A stretch of DNA of 64,000 nt from Amoebidium appalachense (taxonomy: Eukaryota; Ichthyosporea). The stretch covers positions 7,626,001-7,690,000 of the forward strand of contig CAVNZM010000009.1 in NCBI GenBank assembly GCA_963693365.1. The letters are read 5' to 3'. Below are positions 52,042-63,744 of the stretch, in pieces (positions within the stretch are counted from its first letter, which is position 1; every line of letters begins with the position of its first letter). The notes under the pieces are model-generated. The model made no database searches and was not told where the DNA came from. It saw nothing but the letters and a program-made list of their open reading frames with translations. The position numbers and the translations under genes were made by a program.

Positions 52042-52121
52042 GCAATCCTCAGTTGTCAGCCTTCACAAATACTATTCCACTCGTTGCCTTATCCCGCTCA
52101 GTAACGTGCATAACACGCACC

Positions 52122-53132
52122 ATGTCTCTCCGTGCCTATCTTACGCTTCTGGCCGGGGTTGCCGCTCTGCACACCAATACCGTGCGCGCCGAGGTCAACG
52201 AGTCTTCGCTGCCCGAGGGCTGGATAGTAGGTGCGGATTCGCTGTACGCAGTGGAGGGGGGCACAAGCACAGTGGTCAACCTGGGCCCTAACAAGGGCGC
52301 ACTGCAGCCATGCATCGATGAATGTACTGCACAGCCAGACTGCCTTGCCTTCCAGCAAGTTCCAGCAGCAAAAGGCCATGGGGATAAGCCCGGAAGCGTG
52401 ACGGGCTGCCGCCTATGGAGCAGCGTGGACGGACTCAAGGGAAAGGTCGCGAGCGCAGAGGAAAACACCCAGGGCCGGCCGTTTCTCGTTTTCTACGACC
52501 GTGCTAGAGGCCCCAACGGCCCGTGCAAAAACTACGTGTTAGGCATCGATGCCGAAGGGCAGTTTGGAATGACGTGCACGAAGGCCCCCGTTAAGGAACC
52601 CGTCACGGTACCCGAGGGATATGAAGTGGTCGTCAGTGATGCCTACCGCATCAGGGGAGGATCATTGAAAACTGTGAAGAACGGTGGAAAGGAGGTAACC
52701 GACGTGTGGTGTGCCGAGAAATGCACCAAGAATCGAAAGTGCCTTGGCTTACAGATGCGCCCCGCCACACGCAACCACTACTATGAGAAGGGGGCAAAGC
52801 CCGTGAAGGGCAAGCCAACCTCTTGCGCTCTGTATCTCAACTTTAAGAATGCAAGCTTTGAAAACGGCTACACGGAGGATATTGTTGGTGGGCATGACGT
52901 CCTTTTGAACACTGCGCGTGCAAAGGCCAGTTGCAAGGAGGGACAGTATTTTGGCTGGTATGCCGTTGATGGTTCTGTTACCTGGATCGGTTGCAAGCCC
53001 TTCGAGAAGGAGGGGGAGTCATGTGCGTTTTATGGCGAGTACAAGGATAAGGACCTGACAAACAACCAGAGTGGATGTGCACCGGGTCGTAAGTGTAGCT
53101 TGGAGGATGGGGCTAAGTGCGTGAAGGCGTAG
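52122..53132 (+). CDS. Secreted Cys-rich protein with two PAN/apple-like domains
   Basis: An intronless ORF of 336 aa. The ATG at 52122 gives a signal peptide (about 23 residues, LTLLAGVAAL core). Two related halves follow, each with the PAN/apple-style Cys pattern: CIDECTAQPDCLAFQ (domain 1, about residues 25-165) and WCAEKCTKNRKCLGLQM (domain 2, about 170-290). Both halves also contain a matching GYEVV/GWIVG-type start and a CRLW/CALYL strand. The C-terminus has extra Cys in WIGCKPF and GCAPGRKC. NxS/T glycosylation sites are NES, NAS and NQS. Such domains bind proteins or sugars outside the cell or in the wall. No membrane anchor is visible, so it is probably secreted. TATAAAA lies 87 bases upstream. 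A decayed paralogue lies about 5.4 kb downstream. The PAN assignment is by Cys spacing and remains tentative; the coding call is firm. Confidence 0.85.
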   Translation: MSLRAYLTLLAGVAALHTNTVRAEVNESSLPEGWIVGADSLYAVEGGTSTVVNLGPNKGALQPCIDECTAQPDCLAFQQVPAAKGHGDKPGSVTGCRLWSSVDGLKGKVASAEENTQGRPFLVFYDRARGPNGPCKNYVLGIDAEGQFGMTCTKAPVKEPVTVPEGYEVVVSDAYRIRGGSLKTVKNGGKEVTDVWCAEKCTKNRKCLGLQMRPATRNHYYEKGAKPVKGKPTSCALYLNFKNASFENGYTEDIVGGHDVLLNTARAKASCKEGQYFGWYAVDGSVTWIGCKPFEKEGESCAFYGEYKDKDLTNNQSGCAPGRKCSLEDGAKCVKA

Positions 53133-53611
53133 TTTATAAGTTCTGTGTTGGTTTGCATATGGGTGCCGCTGGGCGTGTGTAGATGTAGTGTGGGTGCAGA
53201 ATCAATGACCTCACGAATAACTAAATAGAGTGCCGGGGTGCCAACTATGAGAAAGTTATTTTGCTAAATTGATTCAGGTGATATAGGCTGGCTGGCAGAA
53301 GTGAGAGAAGTAGTCTTTAGAGCCGCTGCTAAACAAAGGACAGTTATCTAGTTAAATTTACAAGGCCGCCTTGCAAATACAACCGAATGATGTTTAAACG
53401 TGATGGGCAAAAATATGAACGACCTTGACTCTTGTGCAGCCTCCTGACCCATGTGCATGTCGCGCGCAAACACTGAGCACATTCTCCCTTACACAAGAAC
53501 TGCACGGCCACTCACACCTACCTATCCCTCCCTCCCTCCCCCTCCCCCCCCCCCCCCCCCCCCTCCCGGGGCCCCCCTCCCTGCTCCAGCTCCCCTTCCA
53601 CAACCCCCCCC

Positions 53612-53642
<31 letters not shown>

Positions 53643-54351
53643 ACACCTGGCACACGCACAGACACCGGCCACCACCACCACCACCACCAACACAACAACA
53701 ACAACAACAACAACAACAACCAAAAAAAAAAAGAAAAAAAAAATTGGGCTTGACCAATCATTGCCACATCAAGTTGCCTCGAGACTGGATGGTTTAGCAG
53801 TTTGCGCCATGTCAATGGTCCTTGAATCGAGCGGTGGGCAAATGCTCCCCCTCCCCTGTATCCCCCTCCCCTCCCCCCCCCTCCCCGCGCGCTTCCCTGA
53901 ATTTTGAAAAAATGGGTCTTTGTCTTGCTTGTGATACATCTTTTCTTTTATTCTTGGTCATCATGCTCAAGCCCTACCTTTCTGTCGACACAGTGTGGTA
54001 AAAGCACCTAAGCGTGTCACGCATTTGTTTTGTAACCCGCACTCAACCCTCTCCACCTCAACCATACACACACACACGACAAGCACATGCACACACCGTT
54101 TCCCCATTCATCCTCTTTACTCTTCTTCTGCTACTTACTCCATTCAAGGGCCGACGGTCCTCATGCAAGCGAATGTTTCGTCGTGGCCAAGTTTTACTAG
54201 AAAACAGTTATCTCTCCCAAACAAGCTGTGTTATCCCCTTATGTACACTGTCTAGTTAAAATCCACAAAAATTCTTCTTCTTTATTAATTACCCAAATAA
54301 ACTACTCGGCAACTTCTACTAATAGTAATTAGTACACAGCTTGTTCTTTCA
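53133..54351. other. 3' flank of the PAN-like gene inside the duplication
   Basis: Non-coding. C runs (53540-53560, 53606-53628) precede CA, CCA and AAC repeats. A tRNA-like stretch (TGGTTTAGCAGTTTGCGCC and TTGAATCGAGC, about 53790-53840) is kept in the other copy at 59140-59190. Confidence 0.5.
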
Positions 54352-54394
54352 TTGGCCGCCTCCCTCACCGAAACTCAACGCTATGATGATGTGG
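54352..54394 (+). pseudogene. Orphan fragment of the pseudokinase C-terminal exon
   Basis: The encoded LAASLTETQRYDDV closely matches LATSLIETQRYVDT at the end of exon 14 of the ankyrin-pseudokinase-RING gene (46990-47029). It too is followed at once by GT and a C-rich intron-like tract. No other kinase exon is near, so it is a detached exon end rather than a second gene. Confidence 0.6.
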
Positions 54395-54818
54395 TATCTT
54401 CAACGGTTATCCATCTCCTTCCCCCCTCTCCCCCCCTACCCGACTCCCTCCAACCCGTCACTCTTCCTTTCCGCCCTCCTCCCCCCCCCCCCCCCCCCCC
54501 CCTCTCCCCCCCTCCACCCCCGGGAGGTATCGCAGCGAGGCTGCAGGGTTTGGCGGTGCCCCCCCCCCCCCCCCCTCCGCCCCCCGGCCCACGCCTTTCC
54601 AAAGGCTTGCAATGTGTTTTCTTTGTGTGCTTTGCAACATGTGCCAGTGGTGTGTTGTCCATCATTGATGGGCACCTCGTACTCTCGAGCTCATTCTATC
54701 CTAAAAAAAAAAAAAAAAAGACGCATAAACACATTGACACACACGGCTTGGACTCATCATCGCCATGCAAGCACGGTTCTCGTTAATGTGATTTGCGCCA
54801 TACACCTCCCCCCCCTCC

Positions 54819-54876
<58 letters not shown>

Positions 54877-55029
54877 ACACACTCCCACACACACGCACAC
54901 ACACACCATCACCACCACCACTACCCTCCCCACTTAAAGAAAAAAAGGGTTAAAGTTATGCATATGTGACCCCCCCTCCCCCCCTCCTCCCCCTGGAAGC
55001 GCACACACACCGTTTTCCCACCGAAACAA

Positions 55030-55070
<41 letters not shown>

Positions 55071-55339
55071 AAAAAAAAAAAAAAAGAAAGGAAGAAAGAA
55101 AGAAAGAAATTTAAAACAATTTTTTTGAAAAAGCGGAGGGGTGGGGGGTGGGGGGAGGGGGGGGGGGGGGGGGGGGGGGGAATGAAAGGAAGAGAGAGGA
55201 GGGAGAGCCGGACAGACGAAGGGCAAAAGTGGGCAAGAGGTTGTTGGGCGGTTTTCTTTTTGCACTGCTTGGTGGTGTTGTTTTTCAAGTATACCCATCT
55301 CTCTCCCTCTCTCCCTCTCCCCCCTCCCCCCCCCCCTCC

Positions 55340-55373
<34 letters not shown>

Positions 55374-55448
55374 TTCTTTCTTTCTTGGTTGGTGAGGTGG
55401 CTGTGGTGTTGGTGTTGGTGGGGTGGGGTGAGGTGGGGAGGGGGGGGG

Positions 55449-55480
<32 letters not shown>

Positions 55481-56480
55481 AGAAAGAGTTATGAGCAGTG
55501 CCGCGTGCAAAGAATCCCAGATGTCTTTTTATTAGAATAGAATGTCCTTCTGAATTTTGAGCTTCCAAACGGGGTTCGGGGCCGGGTTGGTGGTGGTTGG
55601 GGGGGGGGGGGGGGGGGGGGGAGGGAGAGAGGGGGGGGGGGGGGGGAGTTAAGGGGGGAAGAAGGGGGGGGGGGGGGGGGGGAGTGAACGGGGGAAGAAG
55701 GGCGGGGGGAGGGGAGGGGGGGGGGGAGAGTGCTGGATGATCAAGACTATGTATGCATGCATAGTGACGCACACACGAGCACGCACACGCCCTGCCGGAC
55801 CCACCTCCCTCTCCCCCCTTCCCCCCCCACATATATGCATACACACAAGCGCGCACACACACAAGCACACAAGTACGTATATATACACTCAAATACACAT
55901 ACCCACACAGTGGCACAGATATGCCACACACACACATGTGCACACACTATCAAACTGAGACACACCACGCACATGCACACACCACACACGGAGACATGCA
56001 CACATGACACACACATACGAACGCATACAAACATGTGCCACACGCACAGAAACCGCTACACAGGTACACAGAATTCACCAGTACACGCACGCTCTGCACA
56101 CCAAAAAAGCTGCATATAAGCGAATTTCTGTACCGAAGCAGACGTTATTAAACACAGTCCCCCCCCCCCCCCCCGCGGAGACCAGGGGGTCATTGGGGGT
56201 TACAGCCCGCATGATAGGCCTACATGTGCTGCCCCTTTTTGCGCGTATAACGCCGCGTTCGTTGCAACGCTGTGTTGCAACCATAGAAACGTGTGTCGTG
56301 TGACCTCATACATAGCTCACATTCCACCATAAGCTTGCAACGTGTGAATTCTCCGAGGAGTTTTCTTTGAACTCGAGTCGTCTCGAGCTCGTGTATGTAT
56401 CATAGCGAGTAGCCTGCCAGTCGAAACTGTGCCACTTATAACACAACGGCAGCAACACTGCAGTGCACAAGTAGAAACAC
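54395..56480. other. Repeat-rich spacer between duplicated segments
   Basis: C runs, a C(n)A(n) tract (55034-55085), G runs (55150-55181, 55440-55480, 55600-55690) and CA-rich sequence (55800-56100). The stretch 56180-56290 is open and of normal composition but shows no recognisable domain. Confidence 0.5.
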
Positions 56481-57079
56481 ACATTTGTGCATTTTGTAAC
56501 GATTGGCAGAGAGCGCATCGAAGAATGTGAAAAGATTGTACACCCTAAAAAAAACACTTTTCCATGGCTCATACTAATCTGAAAAAAATTACAAAATTAC
56601 AAAAAATGATATTGTAACAATAAATAGCAAGGTTTCAAACATAACAGTTGAATATGGGATTGATATGTAATGTATTTTATTTCATCAAAAACACAGCTAA
56701 TTTGAGAACTAATTTCAAAAATCGTAAATGTTGTTGTTAAAGATTTCCAATTCCCGACTGAATAGATTAAGTCAAAAATGCAGGGGGGCTGCAATGTTGA
56801 TTCATTGCGCGCTGGTCAGCCGGGCCCGTATGTGAGACTATTCAACAAAAAACCTAAAGCGCTGGCGTTAGCTATTATTCATACCATTTTAGCAGGCACT
56901 TGTAAATGGAGGGGAAAACATAGACACAGAAACTCGCATCTATCTCCATCTTTTCAATCAAAAGCATTAGCACGCCAAAAGGAGGGTTGTGTGACCGTTG
57001 CAGGACAGCTTTGCAGGACCTTACATTGTCATCTCGTTGTGATCTAGGGTGATTTATACACTTTTTCTGTGAGCAGTGA

Positions 57080-57112
57080 CACGGCCCTCTGAAAAAAAGA
57101 CAGAGGGCCGTG
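57080..57112. other. Perfect 12-bp hairpin
   Basis: CACGGCCCTCTG and its exact complement CAGAGGGCCGTG are separated by 9 bases of mostly A. The hairpin lies upstream of the pseudogene and is absent from the left duplication copy. Function unknown. Confidence 0.6.
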
Positions 57113-57452
57113 GCAGTGAGCACTGCCAGTCAATAGTCTCCAAGGATATGTACCCACTGGCTTATGTAAGTGGCCGGGCACTACTACTGCGGCAACAAAA
57201 AAAAAAAAAAAAAAAAAAAAAAAGAGACCGCAGGGAAGACAGCACTCAGAGTGACTAAGATGTCAAACGTATATGTGACGTACCAACTCTACAGACACAC
57301 ACACACACACACCAACTTGGCCACCTACTCCGAGTGTGGAGGCCTTGGTTCATGTACACACGGTCTTACCATGGCCTCCTTGTATACCAATATCACTCGG
57401 TCTTACACAGTCTTACACATGGTTCAAAGACGCGTATCACAGAAACACAACC

Positions 57453-57459
57453 TATAAAA
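57453..57459 (+). promoter_or_regulatory. TATA box of the PAN-like pseudogene
   Basis: TATAAAA is retained about 104 bases before the former start codon position. Confidence 0.55.
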
Positions 57460-57556
57460 CCCACCCCTTTTCTTTCGCAAACCTCAGTCTTCTCACCGCC
57501 TTTCAGAGTTCTGGGTTCTGTAAAAACACAAAACGTATCTACGCATATACAACACA

Positions 57557-58560
57557 CTCACCGTGCCTCTCCCTGTGTACTTTCTGGCCGCTCTTGCCAC
57601 GCTACACGTACACACCGTGCACGCCGAGATTCAAGATTCATCGCTGCCCAAAGGGTGGACAGTGGCTGCACAGTCTCTTTACGCGGTGGAGGGGGGCTCA
57701 AGTACCGTAGTCAACCTGGGCCCCAACAAGGGCGCACTACAGCCATGCATCGATGAATGCACTGCACAGGAAGACTGTCTTGCCTTCCAGCAGGTCCCGG
57801 CAGCAAAAGGCCCCGGAGATAAGCCCGGGAGCGTCACGGGTTGCCGCCTATGGAGCAGCCTGAAAGGAGTCAAGGCTAAGGATGCAAGCGGCGAGAAGTA
57901 CAACCATGGCCGGCCGTTCCTCGTTTTCTACGTACGTACCATCGGCCCCAAAGGCCCGTGCGAAATCTTCGAGTCAGGCACCGCGAATGGGGAGTTCGAC
58001 ATTACGTGCGAGAGGGCCCCCGTTAAGGAAACCGTGCCCAAGGGCTATGAAGTCGTCGTGAGTGATTCCTACCGCATCAGGGGGGGCTCGTCGAAAACCG
58101 TGAAGAATGGTGGAAAGGAGGTAACCAACAAGTTGTGTGCCAAAGCATGCACCAAAAATCCAATGTGCCTTGGCTTCCAGATGCGCCCAGCAACACGCAA
58201 CAGCTATTTTGAGGAAGGGGCAAAGCCTGTTAAGGGAAAGCCTATCTCATGCGCTCTGTATCTCAAATTTAAGAGCACAAGCTTTGAGAACGGCTACACG
58301 GATGATGTTGTTGGTGGGCGTGATGTTATTTTGAACAGTGCGCGTGCAAAGGCCAGTTGAAAGGAAGGACAGTATTTTGGCTTGTATGCGGTTGATGGTT
58401 CTGTTTCCTGGATTGGTTGCAAGCCCTTCAAGAAGGAGGGGGAGTCACATGTGCGTCCAACGGCGAGTACGAGGATAGGGACCTGACAAACAACCAGAGT
58501 GGATGTGCACCGGGTCGTAAGTGCAGCTTGAAAGATGGGGCTAAGTGCATGAAGGCGTAG
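57557..58560 (+). pseudogene. Decayed paralogue of the PAN-like secreted protein
   Basis: Closely related to the gene at 52122-53132 along its whole length, including both Cys-rich domains (CIDECTAQEDCLAFQ; LCAKACTKNPMCLGFQM). Three lesions are visible: the start codon reads GTG where the paralogue has ATG (about 57560); a Cys codon of the paralogue is TGA at 58358-58360; and two extra bases in GAGTCACATGTGCG (about 58445) shift the frame near the end. The terminal Cys-rich part (GCAPGRKC-like) is still readable downstream in another frame up to the TAG near 58558. An upstream exon supplying a start, or use of GTG, cannot be excluded, but the stop would still remove the last 67 residues. Confidence 0.8.
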
Positions 58561-58944
58561 CTTGGGTGCACTCAGCATGTGTAAGGTATAGCGTGGGTAC
58601 AATTTCGGAGACCTCACGGGTAACTAGAGAGAGTGCTGGGATGCAAACTGTTTAAAAGCTGTTTTGGTAACGAAAACTGGTTCAAGTTACAGAAGCTGGC
58701 AGAAGTACTGTAAGGCAAATAGTCTTGAGAGCCGATACTAAACAAAGAACATTTATCTAGATAAATCTACACACGGTCGTCTTGCAAATAAAACTGAATG
58801 ATGAATGTGCTGGGCAAATACATGGTCGACCTTGCCTCTTGTGCAGCCTTCTGATCCGTGTGCTGCATGATGTGCACGTCAAGCAGAAACAGCAAACAGC
58901 ACATCCTTCCTCAAACAGAACAACTCCACCCACTCACACCCCAC

Positions 58945-58950
<6 letters not shown>

Positions 58951-59037
<87 letters not shown>
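58951..59037. repeat. (CT)n followed by a C run
   Basis: About 27 CT units pass directly into about 33 C bases. It lies in the 3' flank of the pseudogene. Confidence 0.95.
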
Positions 59038-59039
<2 letters not shown>

Positions 59040-59680
59040 TCTGCCCCCTCCTCTCTACCCCCGCCCACCACCACCACAAAAAAGCAAATAAGTGAACGTT
59101 GGATATGAACTATCGTTGCCACATCTGGTCTCAAGATCGGGTGGTGTAGTGATTTTTGCCATCTAATTAGTCTGAGATCGAGCTGTGGGCAATTGCAGAA
59201 CCCCCTGCTCCATCCCCCCCCTCCCCCCCTCCCCCCCCCCCCCCCCCCCCTTCTCTCCCCGCACCTCCCGGCTGGGCAGAACGGGATCTGCTTGTGTTGC
59301 ATCTTGGCGTTTATTCTTGGTCATGTTGATGCCCTCCCTCCTGTCGACCTGTGGTAAAAGCACGTAGCATGTATGTGTTTGTTTCGTAACCCGCATGCAA
59401 ACCCCTCCATCTCAACCATACACACACACACGACAAAAGCACAGGCAAACACCGTTCCTCCTTTTCGCTCTTCTTCTGCCATTCCGTTCAAAGGCCAACC
59501 GTCATTCGAAAGGGTGTTTCGTTCTGGCCCAGGTTTACTAAAGAACTTTCAGCTCTCCCAAGCAGACTTTTCCCCTCTTGTATTTTCTGGATGCGGTCCA
59601 TAAAATTTCTAGATGCCCAGATAAGCTGCCACACAGCCTTTCCTTTTACACAGCTTGCTCTTGCTGTTGAAAGGTGTGTA

Positions 59681-61313
59681 AGTCGGATACTCGCAAAACG
59701 AATCACTGTCTGAGCGAATCTCGAGTCGGATATGCCATTCCTTCTTGGCATATCCCGACATGCGGAACAAACTAAGCATGATCATGGGCAGTTATAGTTT
59801 TCGTTCATTATCCCTGTCGCCGTCTAAGCTGCTCACTGACAGGGCAGAAGCATTAAGCGTTTTGTTTTACAAGGAGAAGAGCGAGCGTTATTATTTGTGT
59901 CGAACATAATTACTGTGTAACACCAATAGTCACAATCTGTTGTATTCACACCCAAGAATTCGGTTGGGGAAAAAGGCCACTGTTGCTATATCCAAACAAG
60001 GAATGGCCTTCTGAATTCTTCAACATGGTATAACACCCATAGTCACTTGTGATGTTGGCTCAAGAATTCAGCTGGGGGAAAAGACCAATTTTTTTTAAAA
60101 TAAAAAAAAAAAATTACGGCCTCCTGTATTCTTCAAGTTGAAACAGCACGCGTTCAATCCTGGAGTTCTTCAACATGTTTTTCTCTTCAAACAGGTGACT
60201 TCCTGAAGACAGTCCGTGAATTTGGCAGCTGCCGCTGCAGCTGAGCTGCGCCGAAATCTCATTTTTTGCTAAACCAATCAAGTACGAGCACTGCGCTAAT
60301 TGGTTAAGCACTGGCAACAGCCCGGAGGTTCAAAAATAGATATAATTGGACCCAAATGTGCGTTAATCAGTATATTATTTTTTCAAAAATTAACCTTTTT
60401 TAAACCGCCACAAAGTTGAGGAATGTCATGCGTTTATAGCGGCCATAATCATTAGACTGTGGTATTTCTCCGGCTCATAACAACCCTCGAACCTAGCATT
60501 TCCCTCGTTGTTATCGTTACGTCCCCTTTCCGGAAAACCTAAACAAAAAACTTATTGCAGGGCAAATTAATAGTTAATATACAAGACAAAATTGGAAGGT
60601 ATAATTACAACCCATGGTATCTTCCAACTTGACGAATTCTGCCTATACACTTTTTCTATTTGACTTTAACGAGGACCAGGTCTTGATGTAAACGAGGTCC
60701 GAGCTCCGCATCCCCCGCTTTGTGAGCTCAAAACGAAACTTCCCATTCATCATCGGTGTTCTGCCTTTTTGTGTGTGTGCCTTCTTTCGAAGATTTTCTA
60801 AGCTCAATCCCTCTGGAAATTGCTTGAGAGGTAGGACAGTTCTAATGTTGAGGTGTGAGTAGTCTTGGTTTTGAAGTATACCAGCTGGAAATTGTAAATA
60901 ATAGTTAGAATGGGGTTGAGGGGTTGAGAAGGAGAGGTGGGTCTCAGAAGCAGCGAGCAGTCTATTTGGGTCGCTTGAGATCCCGTGCTGCTGATTGGTG
61001 TGCCTATTCGACGTTTCTTGGAAACTGGCACAATGTTATTTGTTTTACGGGCACCTGGACTGTTTGAGACTTCCTAGCTCTACAAGACTCGGCTGCCCAC
61101 CTCGGCTACTTAGTCCAAGCTTGCCACGCAGTTGCAACTTCTTGTTGAACTTTGCATGGCTGCATTTTGCCCTCTGCTATCCTTTACTGAATTGCGTAGC
61201 AAAGTCTCCTGAACTTTAAAAATTACACACCCGCAGCTTTCTTGTCTTTGTCTGCCTTTTTGTGGTCTCTTAGTTCGTACAAGGAAATACACACTGACAT
61301 ATGAACCACACAG
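59681..61313. other. Intergenic region
   Basis: No supportable gene. CAAGAATTCAGCTGGGG-type blocks are repeated at 59952-59970 and 60060-60078, and AATGGCCTTCTGAATTCTTCAA at 60002 has a relative at 60117. The flank of the next gene starts here. Confidence 0.5.
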
Positions 61314-61364
61314 AGAAGTCGACCTTCCCTTCGGGGCTTACATCAAAGAAAATGGGTCTTTTCT
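61314..61364 (+). CDS. Weak candidate exon upstream of the Lys/Asp-rich gene
   Basis: After ACACAG at 61308-61313, 51 bases encode EVDLPFGAYIKENGSF and end at GTAAGT (61365). Splice sites are good, but the outgoing phase (2) does not match the next called exon (which needs phase 1), so an exon is missing or the call is wrong. Confidence 0.3.
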
Positions 61365-61691
61365 GTAAGTGATCCCTGGTTATAATCCTCACGTGGAGCG
61401 TGTGTGTGCTCATTGCTGGTTTAGGTTTACATGCACACAATTAACCTCTTTGCGACCACTCTCTGAAGCAATGGATCACAGGGTTTATGCATGCACCGCC
61501 ACGTTACAGGCAAGAGCATTTTCAATCAGCTCTTCTGTTCAATCCTTCCTCAATGAAACAGATGATTTATGCCTGTCTTTCCGCCTTTGCCTCTATTAAC
61601 GGGCACATGTGCACACTCACCAACACTCGTATATATACATGCACGCATGCATGCACGTACACACACACGCCTCTTAACACAACACACAGCC

Positions 61692-61723
<32 letters not shown>

Positions 61724-61770
61724 ACACCTAAACACACACACGCATACGTGCGCGCGCGCGCGCGCGCGCA

Positions 61771-61852
<82 letters not shown>
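61692..61852. repeat. (CA)n microsatellite with a CG block
   Basis: CA repeats surround a GCGCGC block (61749-61769). The array ends about 30 bases before the acceptor of the exon at 61884. Confidence 0.95.
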
Positions 61853-61855
<3 letters not shown>

Positions 61856-61883
61856 CACATTTCAACATGACCTCCAACCCCAG

Positions 61884-62357
61884 CCAAGAGCAAGGATAAG
61901 GATAAGGATAAGAAGGACGTTGCCAAATCTCCAAAGGTTCCACATAAGGATGACAAGAAGGATTCGAAAGTCAAGAGCGCCGAGTCCCTCCCCGGTAATG
62001 CTTCTGCAGTTCATAAGCTTGCTTGGTGTTGTAGACAAGTACTGGATCGAAGTTGGCTCTAGAGTGTGCTTCTTGGCGATTGGGTGTACTGGCAGTGTTT
62101 CTGTGAAAGCGCCTGGGCTTTTTTTAAATTGAATCTTGCAGTTTCGGTGACGGGGTATTGGAACAGTTTTGTTTAAAGTCTGCCTTGAGAGACAGGGGGA
62201 GGGGGGGGGAGATGCCCTTCGGGATGTCAAAGGAAAACGAGAGAATTGATAGAGGAAGCCTGAGCGTGTTTGGGGGGAGATGGAGGGGAGTGTATGTATG
62301 TGTGTGTATGCTCCCCATGAAAGGGTGGGTGGGTGGGCGGGTGGGTGGGGGGGGGGG

Positions 62358-62429
<72 letters not shown>

Positions 62430-63347
62430 TGGTAAGCTAACCTTGGGGTGGTCGTAACAGCTGACAACGGCAAGGGCGAAAGGGCGGAGGTGAGTTTACC
62501 CCTTCCCCTACCTCCCTGGAATCTCTGCAACACCTGCTTCCCTGGATCCCAATTGGGTTGTTGGCTATTTTTTACTGGCTTCGACCTAGTGTTTCACTGG
62601 CGCCGATAGTGAGAACTCGGCAGTCGGCCTTTCTCGTGCAGTAATGCCAGTCTATAGCACATGTGTGCAGGAATACATAGGCCGTACGATGGTACATGTG
62701 TGTGGTACTGCATGAGAACACCTTGCCAAATCTTTTTTTTTTTTCATGCCATTGCTCCCAGTTTAGGTTAAGCCAGCATTTCGTGATTCGTTGTCAATGC
62801 AACGCCGATTTCACGTCACGTCAACGTCCAGACCGAATGACTAGGAAAGGCAGTATTTAGCTGGTCTCCTTTTTTTGATTGCAAATGTTCTATACAAGGA
62901 AACTTAGGCAGCAAAAGGGCCATGCCAACTTAGCCGTTCGCTACCTCATTCTTATTCTTATTCTTCTTCCTTCTCCTCCTCCTCCTTCATTTCTTCTTCT
63001 TCTCCCCCCCCCCCCCCCCCCCCCCCCCAATTTTTTTGTTTGTTTCTCAGGGGATTGGTACAGCGGCGGACCGTGCTAACTCACTAACTTATTCTTCTTC
63101 TTCTTCTCCTCCTCCTCCTCCTTCTTCTTCATTTTTTTATTTTTTTTATATTTTGTTTTGTTTTTTGTTTTGTTTCTCAGTTGATTGGCACAGCGGCGGA
63201 CCGTGATGTTCTGTTTGAGAACGGCAAGCTGACTGTTGAGGTTGTTGAGGTGAAGGGCCTGGACAAGGTCAAGGAGCCCAGCATCATCGTGTCCTATGAG
63301 CACACGGAGCAGGTCACCGGCATTGCAAAGGGTGCAAAGGTCGTGTT
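61884..63347 (+). CDS. Partial gene: Lys/Asp-rich linker leading to a possible C2-like domain
   Basis: Three exons join in phase: 61884-61994, 62461-62489 and 63181-63347. The first encodes a highly charged segment (KSKDKDKDKKDVAKSPKVPH), the second ADNGKGERAE, and the third LIGTAADRDVLFENGKLTVE followed by VVEVKGLDKVKEPSIIVSYE. The pattern GKLTVEVVEVKGLDK is like the first strands of a C2 domain. Each donor is good (GTAATG, GTGAGT, GTAAGT). Both ends of the gene are missing: upstream exons are not certain and the next exon is not found before 64000. Function not assigned. Confidence 0.6.
63051..63080 (+). pseudogene. Duplicated exon start (decoy exon)
   Basis: TTTCTCAG plus ATTGGTACAGCGGCGGACCGTG at 63043-63074 repeats the acceptor and first codons of the exon at 63181, including the preceding CTT/CTC tract. 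After 24 bases the match ends. It is a tandem duplication of about 130 bp that created a second acceptor. Confidence 0.75.
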
Positions 63348-63744
63348 GTAAGTTTGCTGACATTTACCACCCCCCCCCCCCCCCCCCTCCCCCAACCACC
63401 CGCTCACCCACCCACCCACCCACCCCACGCCGCTCAAATTTCATCATTTCAACCCTGTAATGCATATCATCCTGCCCCACACCCCACCCTCACACCCCTC
63501 CCCTCCCCCCTCCCCCTTATAATATCAACCCTATAATGCATACATCCCCCCGCCCCCCCTCCCCCCCCCCCCCCCCCCAACCCACCCACCCACCCACCCA
63601 CCCCTCCCTCCCTCCCTGACTCTTGGACAGCAAATGAGCACATGCACGGCTGACATGTGGTCTTTTGGGACATGAAACGAACCCGTGCTCGTGGCATAGG
63701 CCTGGAAGTCGGCTCTTGGAAATCTATGCCCCCCCCCCCCCCCC
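63348..63744. other. Intron-like C-rich and CCCA-rich stretch
   Basis: C runs and CCCACC repeats carry two copies of the motif CAACCCTRTAATGCATA (63455 and 63525). No coding exon seen. Confidence 0.6.

Larger units (their letters stand above)
51350..54360. repeat. Segmental duplication, left copy
   Basis: Blocks at 51355-51430, 51885-51930, 52030-53130 and 53760-54350 have counterparts in the same order at 56484-56555, 57045-57070, 57450-58560 and 59110-59650. The left copy holds the intact PAN-like gene. Confidence 0.75.
56480..59680. repeat. Segmental duplication, right copy
   Basis: Counterpart of 51350-54360. The shared order of short non-coding blocks, the gene and its 3' flank shows that one event (or successive events) copied gene and surroundings together. 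Confidence 0.75.

Noticed and set aside
56180-56290. Possible exon fragment after a C run
   Set aside because: The frame is open with a plausible acceptor, but no good donor, domain or convincing match to the kinase exons was found.
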